Below the pieces are notes generated by a model that saw only the letters and a list, made by a program, of their open reading frames with translations, was not told where the DNA came from and did not search any database. Positions 16,799 to 25,100 of a DNA stretch of 64,000 nt are shown here, piece by piece. The DNA comes from Actinomadura macra NBRC 14102. GTDB taxonomy: Bacteria; Actinomycetota; Actinomycetes; Streptosporangiales; Streptosporangiaceae. The DNA is taken from contig NZ_BCQT01000006.1 in NCBI RefSeq assembly GCF_001552215.1, forward strand, positions 248,001 to 312,000, given 5' to 3'. Each line of letters begins with the position of its first letter. The stretch's first letter is position 1. The position numbers and the translations under genes are program-made.

Positions 16799-17775
16799 CG
16801 CCACTCGCGGTTGGAGCAGTCGGGCAGGGAACGGATGGACATCGCTCTCGCGATGGTGCGGCCGATCTGCGGTGCCACGGTGAACGGCTCCCCTGGGCGC
16901 TCCTTGGTGATGGCCTTCGCGGGACGCCCGTCTGTCTGACCGGAGGTGGTCAGCACCACATACGGGCCGCCGCGGTCGAAGGTTCGATCCTGCCGCGCGG
17001 CGTCGGTGAACTTGGCGGACGCCGTTCCGGGGAACGCCGCGGCCTTCAGCGCGGGCTGGACGCCGCCCGTCCCGTCCGGCCCGTGCGAGTCGGGAAGCTC
17101 CTTGAACGCCTTGTCGGCCTCCCAGGGATCGGGGAAGACCGCGACGCCGACCGTCACGACGATCCCTTCGAGCTGGTCGGTGTAGGTGGCGCGCAGCACC
17201 GCCTTGCAGCCGTGCTTGCGCAGCGTCGTCATGATCCCCGCGTCGACGGCCTGCTCACAGGTGGTGTCGGGGACGATGCCCGTCCGCGTCGCGTACTCGC
17301 TGCGGCCGTCGTCCGGGGTGTAGCTGATCCGGCCCGGGAAGATCCGTTCGGCCGTCCACGCCTGCCAGCGCCGCGCCACCTCGGCGTTCGCCGCGCGCTG
17401 CAACTCGGCGTTGGTGGGGTCGCGGTGCAGGGTCGTCCAGGTCCCGGTGAGGGCGATGCCGGTCGTCACCAGGTAGGTGCCGGCGAGGACGATGGCGACC
17501 ACCATCCACTGGCGTGCGCGCAGGCCCAGCACGGTGACCCGGGGGCGGAACGGCCCCATCGGCGTCCCGGCGGACGGCCCTGAGGGCGTGCCCCCGTACG
17601 GCCCGGCCGGTGGACGCTGCGGTCCGGGCGAGCCGATGACCGGCTGCCCCGGCGGGCCGTGCTGGGTGTGCGGCGGGCTGGCTTGTGGACCGCCTGGCTG
17701 GTTGCCGGCGGGCGGGCCGGACGGGAACGACGGTCGCCGCGGAGGCGGCTGCTGGGAGGGGGGCAGGAATGCCAC
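16792..17775 (-). CDS. Proline-rich single-pass membrane protein paired with mycosin
   Basis: 327 residues. The N-terminus is cytosolic and rich in Pro, Gly and Gln, followed by one transmembrane helix (MVVAIVLAGTYLVTTGIAL). The extracellular domain of about 220 residues contains TWTTLHRDPTNAELQRAANA and two likely disulfide cysteines (TTCEQAVDAG and KHGCKAVL). The GTG at 17775 (VAFLPPSQQ) is chosen; the frame stays open upstream to 17850 but that part does not look coding. Its 3' end overlaps the mycosin start, so the two are co-transcribed. Function unknown; a role with the mycosin is inferred. Confidence 0.65.
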   Translation of the reverse strand: MAFLPPSQQPPPRRPSFPSGPPAGNQPGGPQASPPHTQHGPPGQPVIGSPGPQRPPAGPYGGTPSGPSAGTPMGPFRPRVTVLGLRARQWMVVAIVLAGTYLVTTGIALTGTWTTLHRDPTNAELQRAANAEVARRWQAWTAERIFPGRISYTPDDGRSEYATRTGIVPDTTCEQAVDAGIMTTLRKHGCKAVLRATYTDQLEGIVVTVGVAVFPDPWEADKAFKELPDSHGPDGTGGVQPALKAAAFPGTASAKFTDAARQDRTFDRGGPYVVLTTSGQTDGRPAKAITKERPGEPFTVAPQIGRTIARAMSIRSLPDCSNREWRC

Positions 17776-18025
17776 AACAGCCAAGATTAACTCTGGTTCA
17801 CGACAATCCGCCCTGACATCGAGGTAAGGCACCCGTCCGGCATAGTGCACCTCACCGGGCTGCTATGGACGAATCACCCCCGGATGAGCCACCGGAGTGC
17901 GACCTGGCAGAACGCGCACGGCGGGACGCCGCCGTCCGGGAATTCCGCTGGACATGGCAAGGTTGTCGGGAGAGGACGAACCCGTCCGCCCGAACCAGCC
18001 GAGCGTCAGCACAGGAGCATCCACC

Positions 18026-19207
18026 GTGTCGTTGCCACCTCTGGTCGAGCCCGCAGCCGAGCTCACCCGCGACGAGGTCAACCGCTACTCGCGGCACCTG
18101 ATCATTCCCGATGTCGGGATGGCCGGGCAGAAGCGCCTCAAGAACGCCAAGGTCCTGGTCGTCGGCGCGGGCGGCCTCGGCTCCCCGGCCCTGATGTACC
18201 TCGCCGCCGCGGGGGTGGGCACGCTCGGCGTCGTCGACTTCGACGTCGTGGACGAGTCCAACCTGCAGCGCCAGGTCATCCACCGGCAGTCCTCGCTCGG
18301 CAAGCCGAAGGTCGAGTCCGCCGCCGCGACCGTCCGCGAGATCAACCCGCTGATCGACGTGGTCGTGCACAACACCGCGCTCGACCGCGACAACGTCCTG
18401 GACGTCTTCCGCGAGTACGACCTGATCCTGGACGGCACCGACAACTTCGCCACCCGGTACATGGTCAACGACGCGGCCGTGCTGCTCGGCAAGCCGTACG
18501 TGTGGGGCTCGATCTACCGGTTCGACGGGCAGGCGTCGGTGTTCTGGGCCGAGCACGGCCCCTGCTACCGCTGCCTCTACCCCGAGCCGCCGCCGCCCGG
18601 CATGGTGCCCTCCTGCGCCGAGGGCGGGGTGCTCGGCGTGCTGTGCGCGTCGATCGGCTCGATCCAGGTGAACGAGGCCATCAAGCTCCTCGCGGGCATC
18701 GGCGAGCCGCTCGTCGGCCGGCTGATGATCTACGACGCGCTGGAGATGACCTACCGGTCGGTCAAGGTCCGCAAGGACCCCGAGTGCCCGCTGTGCGGCA
18801 AGAACCCGACGCAGACCGAGCTGCTGGAGGACTACGAGGCGTTCTGCGGCGCGGTCTCGGAGGAGGCCGCCGAGGCCGCCGCGCAGTCCACGATCTCCGC
18901 CCGGGACCTCAAGGACATGCAGGACCGCGGCGAGAACATATTCCTGGTGGACGTGCGCGAGCCCAACGAGTACGAGATCGTCTCGATCCCCGGCGCGACA
19001 CTGATCCCAAAGGGCGAGTTCCTGAACGGCTCGGCGCTGGAGCGGCTCCCGCAGGACCGGAAGATCGTCCTGCACTGCAAGTCGGGCGTGCGGTCGGCCG
19101 AGGCGCTGGCCGTCGTCAAGAACGCCGGCTTCGGCGACGCGGTGCACGTCGGCGGCGGCGTGCTGGCCTGGGTCAACCAGATCGACCCCAGCCTCCCGTC
19201 CTATTAG
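18026..19207 (+). CDS. moeZ: Adenylyltransferase/sulfurtransferase MoeZ (MoeB plus rhodanese)
   Basis: 393 residues. The N-terminal E1-like domain has the nucleotide-binding GAGGLGSPAL (about 47-56), the adenylation arginine in ESNLQRQVIH, and two zinc-binding CxxC pairs (CYRC, CPLC). The C-terminal rhodanese domain carries the persulfide cysteine in LHCKSGVRSAE (C351). It activates the C-terminus of small sulfur carriers (MoaD, ThiS, CysO type) and loads sulfur. The GTG at 18026 follows AGGAG (18013-18017) at good spacing and matches known N-termini (SLPPLVEPAAEL). The frame is open upstream to 17897 but lacks conservation. Transcribed divergently from the mycosin pair. Confidence 0.9.
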   Translation: MSLPPLVEPAAELTRDEVNRYSRHLIIPDVGMAGQKRLKNAKVLVVGAGGLGSPALMYLAAAGVGTLGVVDFDVVDESNLQRQVIHRQSSLGKPKVESAAATVREINPLIDVVVHNTALDRDNVLDVFREYDLILDGTDNFATRYMVNDAAVLLGKPYVWGSIYRFDGQASVFWAEHGPCYRCLYPEPPPPGMVPSCAEGGVLGVLCASIGSIQVNEAIKLLAGIGEPLVGRLMIYDALEMTYRSVKVRKDPECPLCGKNPTQTELLEDYEAFCGAVSEEAAEAAAQSTISARDLKDMQDRGENIFLVDVREPNEYEIVSIPGATLIPKGEFLNGSALERLPQDRKIVLHCKSGVRSAEALAVVKNAGFGDAVHVGGGVLAWVNQIDPSLPSY

Positions 19208-19219
19208 AGGCCGATGCGC

Positions 19220-19251
19220 AGACCCCCGGACCGTCCTCGGTCCGGGGGTCT
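19220..19251. terminator. Bidirectional hairpin terminator
   Basis: A perfect 13-bp stem (AGACCCCCGGACC / GGTCCGGGGGTCT) with a 6-base loop lies between the converging moeZ and response-regulator genes. Confidence 0.85.
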
Positions 19252-19257
19252 CGTCTG

Positions 19258-19917
19258 TCAGCCCGGCGTCACACCGGTCTGCACGGCCAGGACCGCGAGC
19301 CGGATGCGGTTCGGGCAGCCGGTCTTGCGCATCAGGTTCGCGACGTGGGTCTTCACCGTCGTGACGCCGAGGTGCAGGCGGTCGGCGATCTCGCGGTTGG
19401 ACAGCCCGGTGCCGACCAGCCGCAGCACCTCCTCCTCCCGCGCGGTCAGCCCGGCGGGCCCCCGCGACTCCCGCTCCACCGCCCCGGCCCGCGTGCGGGC
19501 GCGCACCGCCTGCTCGACGAGGCGCGCGAGGACGGCCTGACCGTAGGGCGCCTCACCGTCGGCGGCCATGCGGATCGCGCGCAGCAGCTCCGTCGGGGGC
19601 GCGTCCTTCACCAGGAAGCCGAACGCCCCGGCGGCGAGCGCAGGGTAGAGGTGGTCGTCGTCGTCGAACGTGGTGAGTACCACCACCCGGGCGGACGGCC
19701 GGGCGGCGATGATCCGGCGCGTCGCGGCGATGCCGTCCACGCCGGGCATCCGCAGGTCCATCAGGACGACGTCCGGATGCAGCTCCTCGACCAGGCGCGG
19801 CGCGTCCCGCCCGTCCCCCGCCTCCCCGACGACCTCCAGGTCGGGCGCGGAGTCGCAGAGCATCCGCAGCCCCATCCGGACGAGCTGCTGGTCGTCTACC
19901 AGCAGCACGCGGATCAC
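19258..19917 (-). CDS. NarL/LuxR-family response regulator
   Basis: 219 residues. The receiver domain has VLLVDDQQLVR (acidic pair), the phospho-acceptor Asp in VVLMDLRMPG and the conserved lysine in FLVKDAPP. The C-terminal LuxR-type helix-turn-helix has LTAREEEVLRLVGTGLSNRE. The GTG at 19917 overlaps the kinase stop (GTGA), so kinase and regulator are translationally coupled. Target genes are unknown. The inverted repeat upstream of the operon (21237-21266) is a candidate autoregulatory site. Confidence 0.88.
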   Translation of the reverse strand: MIRVLLVDDQQLVRMGLRMLCDSAPDLEVVGEAGDGRDAPRLVEELHPDVVLMDLRMPGVDGIAATRRIIAARPSARVVVLTTFDDDDHLYPALAAGAFGFLVKDAPPTELLRAIRMAADGEAPYGQAVLARLVEQAVRARTRAGAVERESRGPAGLTAREEEVLRLVGTGLSNREIADRLHLGVTTVKTHVANLMRKTGCPNRIRLAVLAVQTGVTPG

Positions 19918-21191
19918 GCCGCCCGCCCGGACGGCTCGGACTCCGGTGCGGGGACGGGCGCCGGCGCGGGGATCTCGGCCAGCAGCCGCCAACCGCCGTG
20001 TTCGCGCGGCCCGGCGGCCAGGGTGCCGCCGAGCAGCTCGACGCGCTCGGTCATCCCGGCGAGCCCGTGCCCGGGAGGCCCAGCCGCCACGGCGCTTCCG
20101 GGCGGTACGGCCGTACCGGGCGGTAGGACGGTCCCGGGTGGTGCGGCGGCGCCGTCGTCGGCGATCTCCAGCCGGACGGCCTGCCCGTCGACCCGCACGG
20201 ACAGGGTCGCGGACGTGCCGGGCCCCGCGTGCTTGGCCACGTTCGCCAGCCCCTCCTGGACGATCCGCAGCACGGTCAGCCGCCGGACGGCGTCCAGCCC
20301 CGTGACCTCCGGGTCGATGTCGCCGGCGATCTCCAGCCCGGCCCGCCGGCCCCGCTCCAGCGCCGCCTCCAGCGCGGCGGCCAGCCCATCGCGCTCGACG
20401 AGGGACACGCCGGGCTCGCCCTGGACGAGGTCGGGGTCGCGGAGCACCGCGACGAGGTGCCGCAGGTCGGCGAGCGCGGACGCGCCCGAGGCGTGCAGGT
20501 CGTCCAGAACCTCCGTCACCCGCGGGTCGGTGGAGGGCAGGACGTGCCGGGCGACTCCCACGCGCAGCACCATCGACGAGACGTGGTGCGCGACGAGATC
20601 GTGCAGCTCACGGGCGATGACGGTGCGCTCGGCCGCCCGCGCGGCGAGCGTCTCCGACCGGCGGCGCAGCTCCTGCTCGGCCATCCTGTCGCGCGCCTGC
20701 CGCGCGTTCTCTCGCGTGAGCCTGATGTAGGCGCCGAGCAGGAGCGGGAGCCCGATCAGGATGGCCAGCCGGAACAATGTCGGCGGGACGTCGCCCGCGG
20801 CGCCCACGGCGTGCACGCACAGCAGGGCCGCGACGAGCCCGGCGACGACGGCGAGCACGCGGCCCCGGTGCGGGCGCAGCGCCAGCTCGAACAGCGTGAT
20901 CGCGATCATCCCCTTGAGGGTGATCCCGACGTGCGCGTCGAGACCGTCACCGAGGAGCAGCAGCGCCGACACCGCGACCGGCGCGGCCGGGACGGCACGC
21001 GAGGCCGGCGGCAGCAGGCAGCCCGCGTAGCAGACCGCGAACCCGGCGAGCGCGATCGCCCAGTCGGTGGCGTCCTGCGGCCGGTGGAGCAGCCGCAGGT
21101 CGCCGACCCCGAGTACGGCCAGCGCGACCAGCCGCGCTGGCGCCGAACCGTCGTCGAAGCCGCTGTGGAAGGCCCGCTCCATCCATCGCAT
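19914..21191 (-). CDS. DesK/NarX-type sensor histidine kinase
   Basis: 425 residues. The N-terminal half has about five hydrophobic segments. The HisKA_3 dimerisation region carries the phospho-His in RTVIARELHDLVAHHVSSM. The ATPase has LTVLRIVQEGLANVAKHA, LEIADDG and GHGLAGMTERVELLGG. The ATP lid holds an unusual Pro/Gly/Val tract (PGTVLPPGTAVPPGSAVAAG). The ATG at 21191 sits 8 nt after GAGG and is preferred to the GTG at 21197. The signal is unknown. Confidence 0.85.
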   Translation of the reverse strand: MRWMERAFHSGFDDGSAPARLVALAVLGVGDLRLLHRPQDATDWAIALAGFAVCYAGCLLPPASRAVPAAPVAVSALLLLGDGLDAHVGITLKGMIAITLFELALRPHRGRVLAVVAGLVAALLCVHAVGAAGDVPPTLFRLAILIGLPLLLGAYIRLTRENARQARDRMAEQELRRRSETLAARAAERTVIARELHDLVAHHVSSMVLRVGVARHVLPSTDPRVTEVLDDLHASGASALADLRHLVAVLRDPDLVQGEPGVSLVERDGLAAALEAALERGRRAGLEIAGDIDPEVTGLDAVRRLTVLRIVQEGLANVAKHAGPGTSATLSVRVDGQAVRLEIADDGAAAPPGTVLPPGTAVPPGSAVAAGPPGHGLAGMTERVELLGGTLAAGPREHGGWRLLAEIPAPAPVPAPESEPSGRAA

Positions 21192-21236
21192 CAGCACGCC
21201 TCGATCGTAAGAGTCCGCACTGCCGCGCCGGGTCCT

Positions 21237-21266
21237 CCAGGTGGAGGAGAGGCATCCTCCACCTGG
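21237..21266. promoter_or_regulatory. Perfect inverted repeat upstream of the two-component operon
   Basis: CCAGGTGGAGGA (21237-21248) and TCCTCCACCTGG (21255-21266) form a perfect 12-bp dyad with a 6-base spacer, about 45 bp ahead of the kinase start. It may be an operator for the NarL-type regulator, or a terminator for the TetR gene whose 3' end is at 21372. Confidence 0.6.
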
Positions 21267-21371
21267 CCGCATCCCGCGGCCCCAGGGCGGAAGCGCCACC
21301 GCGCGGTGCCGGCCGAGAGTGGCCGCGTGGAAAACGCACAGAAGGTCCTGCCCGCCCGCCGCCCGGCGCGT

Positions 21372-22094
21372 CTAAGGGGCGTCCGGTGGTGGGGTGTAGG
21401 TGAGGCCCAGGGCGGGGGCGACCTCGGAGAGCATCAGTTCGAACATGGGGGCCGCGTCGTCCAGGGCGAACTCCAGGTGCCCGAAGACCTCCAGGCTGAC
21501 GCCGCCCTGAAGTCTGATCCAGCACTTCAGGAACTGCTGGAGTACCCCGAGCGGCAGGTCGACGCCGAGGACGTCGTCACGGTAGCGGCGCAACTGCGGG
21601 CGCAGGGTGGGGGCGATCTCCTCGTCGGCGGGGATGGGGAACGGGCTCTTCTGCCACAGCTCCAGGAAGAGCGCCATGAACGTCCAGCCGAACTCGCGGG
21701 CGCACTCCTCGGCGAAGTCGACCTCCTCCTGCCGGGCGGCGCCCCGCACGGGGGTGCCGAACAGCAGCGCGTACTCGCGGGGATGCGCGAGGGCCCACAG
21801 GCGGAACTGGCGGGCGACGGCCAGGAACTTGCCGCTCATGTCGGTGCCCTGGACGGCGTGCATGGCGCCGTGCAGCTCCTCGGTCAGCTCGGTGAAGATG
21901 TCGCCGACGAGGTGCCGCAGCAGCTCGCTGTGGCTGTCGAAGTAGCGGTACAGCGCCGGAGCGGTCATCCCCATCGCGCGGGCGATGGCCCGCAGCGTGA
22001 CCGCCTCGGGCCCCTCCTCGACGAGGATGCGCCGGGCCGTCTCGGAGATCTCCTTGACCGTGGCCGCCCGCAGCCGATCGCGCCGTGTGCCCAC
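21372..22094 (-). CDS. TetR-family repressor, likely of the divergent MmpL pump
   Basis: 240 residues. The N-terminal helix-turn-helix reads RLRAATVKEISETARRILVE, then LRAIARAMGMTAPALYRYF. The C-terminal ligand domain resembles the TetR_C_33/WHG group (EFGWTFMALFLELW). The GTG at 22094 (MGTRRDRLRAATV) with GGAAGG upstream fits family N-termini; an ATG at 22130 is possible. It faces the MmpL gene across a 147-bp spacer carrying a dyad (22177-22198), the usual layout for a local repressor of an efflux pump. Confidence 0.8.
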   Translation of the reverse strand: MGTRRDRLRAATVKEISETARRILVEEGPEAVTLRAIARAMGMTAPALYRYFDSHSELLRHLVGDIFTELTEELHGAMHAVQGTDMSGKFLAVARQFRLWALAHPREYALLFGTPVRGAARQEEVDFAEECAREFGWTFMALFLELWQKSPFPIPADEEIAPTLRPQLRRYRDDVLGVDLPLGVLQQFLKCWIRLQGGVSLEVFGHLEFALDDAAPMFELMLSEVAPALGLTYTPPPDAP

Positions 22095-22176
22095 TTCGGC
22101 CCACCTTCCCCTCCCGTGCCGCCCCCGCATGATTCCGCAAGAAACACCATTGACGAGAGTGAACGTCATATGCAAA

Positions 22177-22198
22177 GTTAACACTGTTCTCAGTAAAC
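22177..22198. promoter_or_regulatory. Candidate TetR operator in tetR-mmpL divergent promoter
   Basis: The core ACTG-TTCT-CAGT (22183-22194) is a perfect short dyad, extended by imperfect GTTAAC and AAAC flanks. A -35-like TTGACG lies at 22150-22155. Position and symmetry suit TetR binding that silences both genes. Confidence 0.5.
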
Positions 22199-22241
22199 GA
22201 CGTTAACGACCGTGAGTAGCGATAACAAGAGGGGACCGACG

Positions 22242-24410
22242 ATGTTCGAACGATGGGGCCGGTGGGTGCACCGGCGACGGCGCACGGTGCTCGCGGTCGC
22301 GGGCGCGCTACTCGTGATCGCCGCGGTCTGGGGAACGGGCGTCTTCGGTGCCCTCAGCTCGTCCGGCGGCTTCAACACCCCCGGCAGCGAGAGCGCCCGC
22401 GCGACGGAGATCGCCGAGCGCGACCTCGGCCGCGACGAGGCCGACGTGGTGATCCTCTACCAGGGCCAGCCGGGCACGACGGTCGACGATCCGGCCTACC
22501 GGGCCTCGGTCGAACGAGCGCTGTCGGCGCTGCCGGCCGGCAAGGTCGCCTCGACCGCCACCTTCTGGACGACCAAGGCCCCCCAGTTCGTCAGCAAGGA
22601 CCGGACGGCGACCTACGCCGTCCTCCGGCTCGCGGGCGCGGACGAGGCCGCCCGCCAGGACTCCTTTGACGTGATCAAGGACGACCTGTCGCGGGTCGGC
22701 GGCGGGCTCACCGCCAAGGTCGGCGGCTCCGTCGGCACCGGGACCGCGATCAACGAGCAGGTCGGGTCCGACATCGGACGGGCCGAGTCGATGGCCATGC
22801 CGATCCTGCTCGTGCTGCTGGTGCTGATCTTCGGAGGGCTGGTGGCGGCGAGCCTGCCGCTGGCGGTCGGCGGCATCGCGATCCTCGGCTCGTTCACCGC
22901 GCTGCACCTTCTGACCTACGTGATCGACGTGTCGATCTTCGCGGTGAACATCACGACCTTCCTCGGCCTCGGCCTCGCGATCGACTACGGCCTGTTCATG
23001 GTGAGCCGGTTCCGCGAGGAGCTCGGGCGCGATCCGGACCGCGCCCGCATCGAGGACGCGGTGGCCGCGACGATGGCCACCGCCGGCCGCACGGTCGCGG
23101 TCTCTGGCGTCACGGTCGCGGTGTCGCTGTCCGGGCTGCTGCTGTTCGACCAGAACTTCCTGCGCTCGATGGGCTACGGCGGTATCGCCACCGTCTTCGT
23201 CTGCATGATCGGCGCACTGACCGTGCTGCCCGCGCTGCTGTCCGTCCTCGGGCCCCGCGTGAACGCGCTGCCGGTCCGCCGCCGCAAGGCCGCCACCGCC
23301 CCCCGGCGGGTGGACGGCTGGTGGGGACGGCTCGCGCACAGCGTGATGCGCCGTCCCATCGTCTACATGGTCGCCACGGTCGCGCTGCTCATCGCGCTCG
23401 GCGCCCCGTTCCTGCGGATCAACTGGGGCGGCGTCGACGCCCGGGCCCTGCCCACCGGCACCGACGCCCGGGTCGTCACCGAGGTCATGGAGACGCAGTT
23501 CGCGCGTAACGCCACCGCCCCCATCGAGGCCGTGGTGACCGGCACCGCCGACCGGTCGGCGATCCAGGCGTACGGGGACCGCCTGGACGCGCTGCCCGGC
23601 GTGACGGGCGCGACCGTCACCGGCGCTAAGGGGACGACCACCCGGATCGCGCTGCGTTACGACGCCGATCCGAACTCCGATGCCGCCCGGGACCTCGTGC
23701 GGCGTGTCCGGGACGTCCCACCGCCGCCCGGCGCGCAGGCGCACGTCGGCGGGCGGACCGCCGAGATCGTCGACCAGCTCGGCAGCATCGGCGCGACGCT
23801 CCCGTGGCTCGCCCTGTTCGTCGGCGGCGTGACGTTCGCCCTGTTGTTCCTGGCGTTCGGCTCGATCCTGCTGCCGCTGAAGGCGATCGTGATGAACCTG
23901 CTGTCGCTGTCGGCCACGTTCGGCGCGGTGGTGCTGATCTTCCAGGACGGCCACCTGTCCGGCCTGCTGGACTTCACCGCCACCGGCGCGATCGAACCGT
24001 CGATGCCGATCCTGATGCTGGCGATGCTGTTCGGCATCTCGATGGACTACGAGGTCTTCCTGCTGTCCCGGGTCCGCGAGCAGTACGACCTGACCGGCTC
24101 CAACACCATCGCCGTCGCCACCGGCGTGCAGCGCACGGGCGCGATCATCACCAGCGCGGCGCTGCTGTTCATCGTCGTGATCGGCGCCTTCGCGACGTCC
24201 GGCATCACCTTCATCAAGATGACCGGTGTCGGGATGGCCCTCGCGATCGTGCTGGACGCGACGATCGTCCGGGCGCTGCTGGTGCCCGCCACGATGCGGC
24301 TGATGGGCTCGGCGAACTGGTGGGCGCCCGGCCCGCTGCGCCGGTTCTACGGCCGGTTCGGGATCCGGGAGAGCGAGCAGCCCGCACCGAGGCTGGACCC
24401 GGTGGCCTGA
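22242..24410 (+). CDS. MMPL-family RND transporter
   Basis: 722 residues in the MmpL pattern. One N-terminal helix (TVLAVAGALLVIAAVWGTG) precedes a periplasmic loop and five helices including ITTFLGLGLAIDYGLFMVSRFREEL. The pattern then repeats with helix VATVALLIALGAPFL, a second loop and MLFGISMDYEVFLLSRVREQY. The two GLxxDYxxFxxSR-type motifs carry the proton-relay Asp-Tyr pairs. Such pumps export lipids or hydrophobic drugs. The ATG at 22242 follows AGAGGGG; the frame is open to a GTG at 22212. Probably repressed by the divergent TetR. Confidence 0.88.
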   Translation: MFERWGRWVHRRRRTVLAVAGALLVIAAVWGTGVFGALSSSGGFNTPGSESARATEIAERDLGRDEADVVILYQGQPGTTVDDPAYRASVERALSALPAGKVASTATFWTTKAPQFVSKDRTATYAVLRLAGADEAARQDSFDVIKDDLSRVGGGLTAKVGGSVGTGTAINEQVGSDIGRAESMAMPILLVLLVLIFGGLVAASLPLAVGGIAILGSFTALHLLTYVIDVSIFAVNITTFLGLGLAIDYGLFMVSRFREELGRDPDRARIEDAVAATMATAGRTVAVSGVTVAVSLSGLLLFDQNFLRSMGYGGIATVFVCMIGALTVLPALLSVLGPRVNALPVRRRKAATAPRRVDGWWGRLAHSVMRRPIVYMVATVALLIALGAPFLRINWGGVDARALPTGTDARVVTEVMETQFARNATAPIEAVVTGTADRSAIQAYGDRLDALPGVTGATVTGAKGTTTRIALRYDADPNSDAARDLVRRVRDVPPPPGAQAHVGGRTAEIVDQLGSIGATLPWLALFVGGVTFALLFLAFGSILLPLKAIVMNLLSLSATFGAVVLIFQDGHLSGLLDFTATGAIEPSMPILMLAMLFGISMDYEVFLLSRVREQYDLTGSNTIAVATGVQRTGAIITSAALLFIVVIGAFATSGITFIKMTGVGMALAIVLDATIVRALLVPATMRLMGSANWWAPGPLRRFYGRFGIRESEQPAPRLDPVA

Positions 24411-24450
24411 CCGGCGGCGGCACTGCCGGCACCACAGAATGGCCCGCGCC

Positions 24451-24511
24451 ACCGGGGATCGCGGCGATGTGGGGCGAAGCGATCGCTTCGCCCCACATCG
24501 CCGTCCCCGGT
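24451..24511. terminator. Very long hairpin terminator after mmpL (42-bp perfect palindrome)
   Basis: Bases 24462-24503 form an uninterrupted 42-bp palindrome centred on GATC, with arms such as GATGTGGGGCGAAGC. An outer 8-bp pair ACCGGGGA / TCCCCGGT (24451-24458, 24504-24511) extends it after a 3-base bulge. There is no T-tract, as is usual for high-GC terminators, but the length is exceptional. Confidence 0.8.
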
Positions 24512-24671
24512 GTCGCCAAACACCCGAAAGCGGTTGTGATCTACGACTCACGACGCCAGACTGAACATGATCCCCCGGCCGTGCCGCGGCGTGACGTGCA
24601 ACCGCGACGGCCCCGCCCGGGGCGCAGCACCCCTTCCTCACCCGCTCGTGGGGCGTTTCCTTGGAGGCACC

Positions 24672-24974
24672 ATGTCCGTGCAGACGATCAGCGACGCCGA
24701 GACGGCGCTCGGGCATCTGGAACGCCTGACCGAGGTGCTGCGCGCCCAGGGCTGGACGGTCGAGGTCTCCGCGCACGCCGACCGGTGGCCGTCCGCACTG
24801 GTCGCGAACCCGCGGATGCGGGCGCTGAACGAGAACGTCATCGCCGTCCAGGAACGCCCCGCCGACACGTGGGCGTACTTCTACGGCTGGGGCGAGCGGA
24901 TCGCCCCCTGCTCCGAGACCGCCGACGCCGCGGCGCTGCTCGCCCGCGTGCTCGCGGTCCGGGGCGAGAACTGA
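24672..24974 (+). CDS. Small conserved hypothetical protein
   Basis: 100 residues, not recognised. The ATG at 24672 follows a clean GGAGG (24663-24667). The sequence (LGHLERLTEVLRAQGWTVE, PSALVANPRMRALNENVIAV, TWAYFYGWGERIAPC) suggests a small alpha/beta fold with no signal peptide. It is preceded by the strong terminator at 24451-24511 and so has its own promoter. No functional link to the neighbours is visible. Confidence 0.7.
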   Translation: MSVQTISDAETALGHLERLTEVLRAQGWTVEVSAHADRWPSALVANPRMRALNENVIAVQERPADTWAYFYGWGERIAPCSETADAAALLARVLAVRGEN

Positions 24975-25100
24975 CACCGCCCACCCGGTGATCTTTCTTT
25001 GACCTGACACGGAGGCGGCGCGCCACGAGGCGATCACGCTCCGTGGGCATGATCGTGAGCCACCGGCCGTCCGGGGCCGGTCCCACGAAAGAGGAAGATC

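Noticed and set aside
17865..18101. Small ORF (79 codons) before moeZ beginning MDESPPDEPPECDLAERAR
   Set aside because: No clear SD, runs into moeZ in another frame and becomes Ser/Arg/Pro-rich shadow sequence; treated as leader.
22150..22178. SigA promoter TTGACG-17-CAAAGT for mmpL
   Set aside because: The -35 is good but the -10 matches only three of six bases; mentioned only as part of the operator region.
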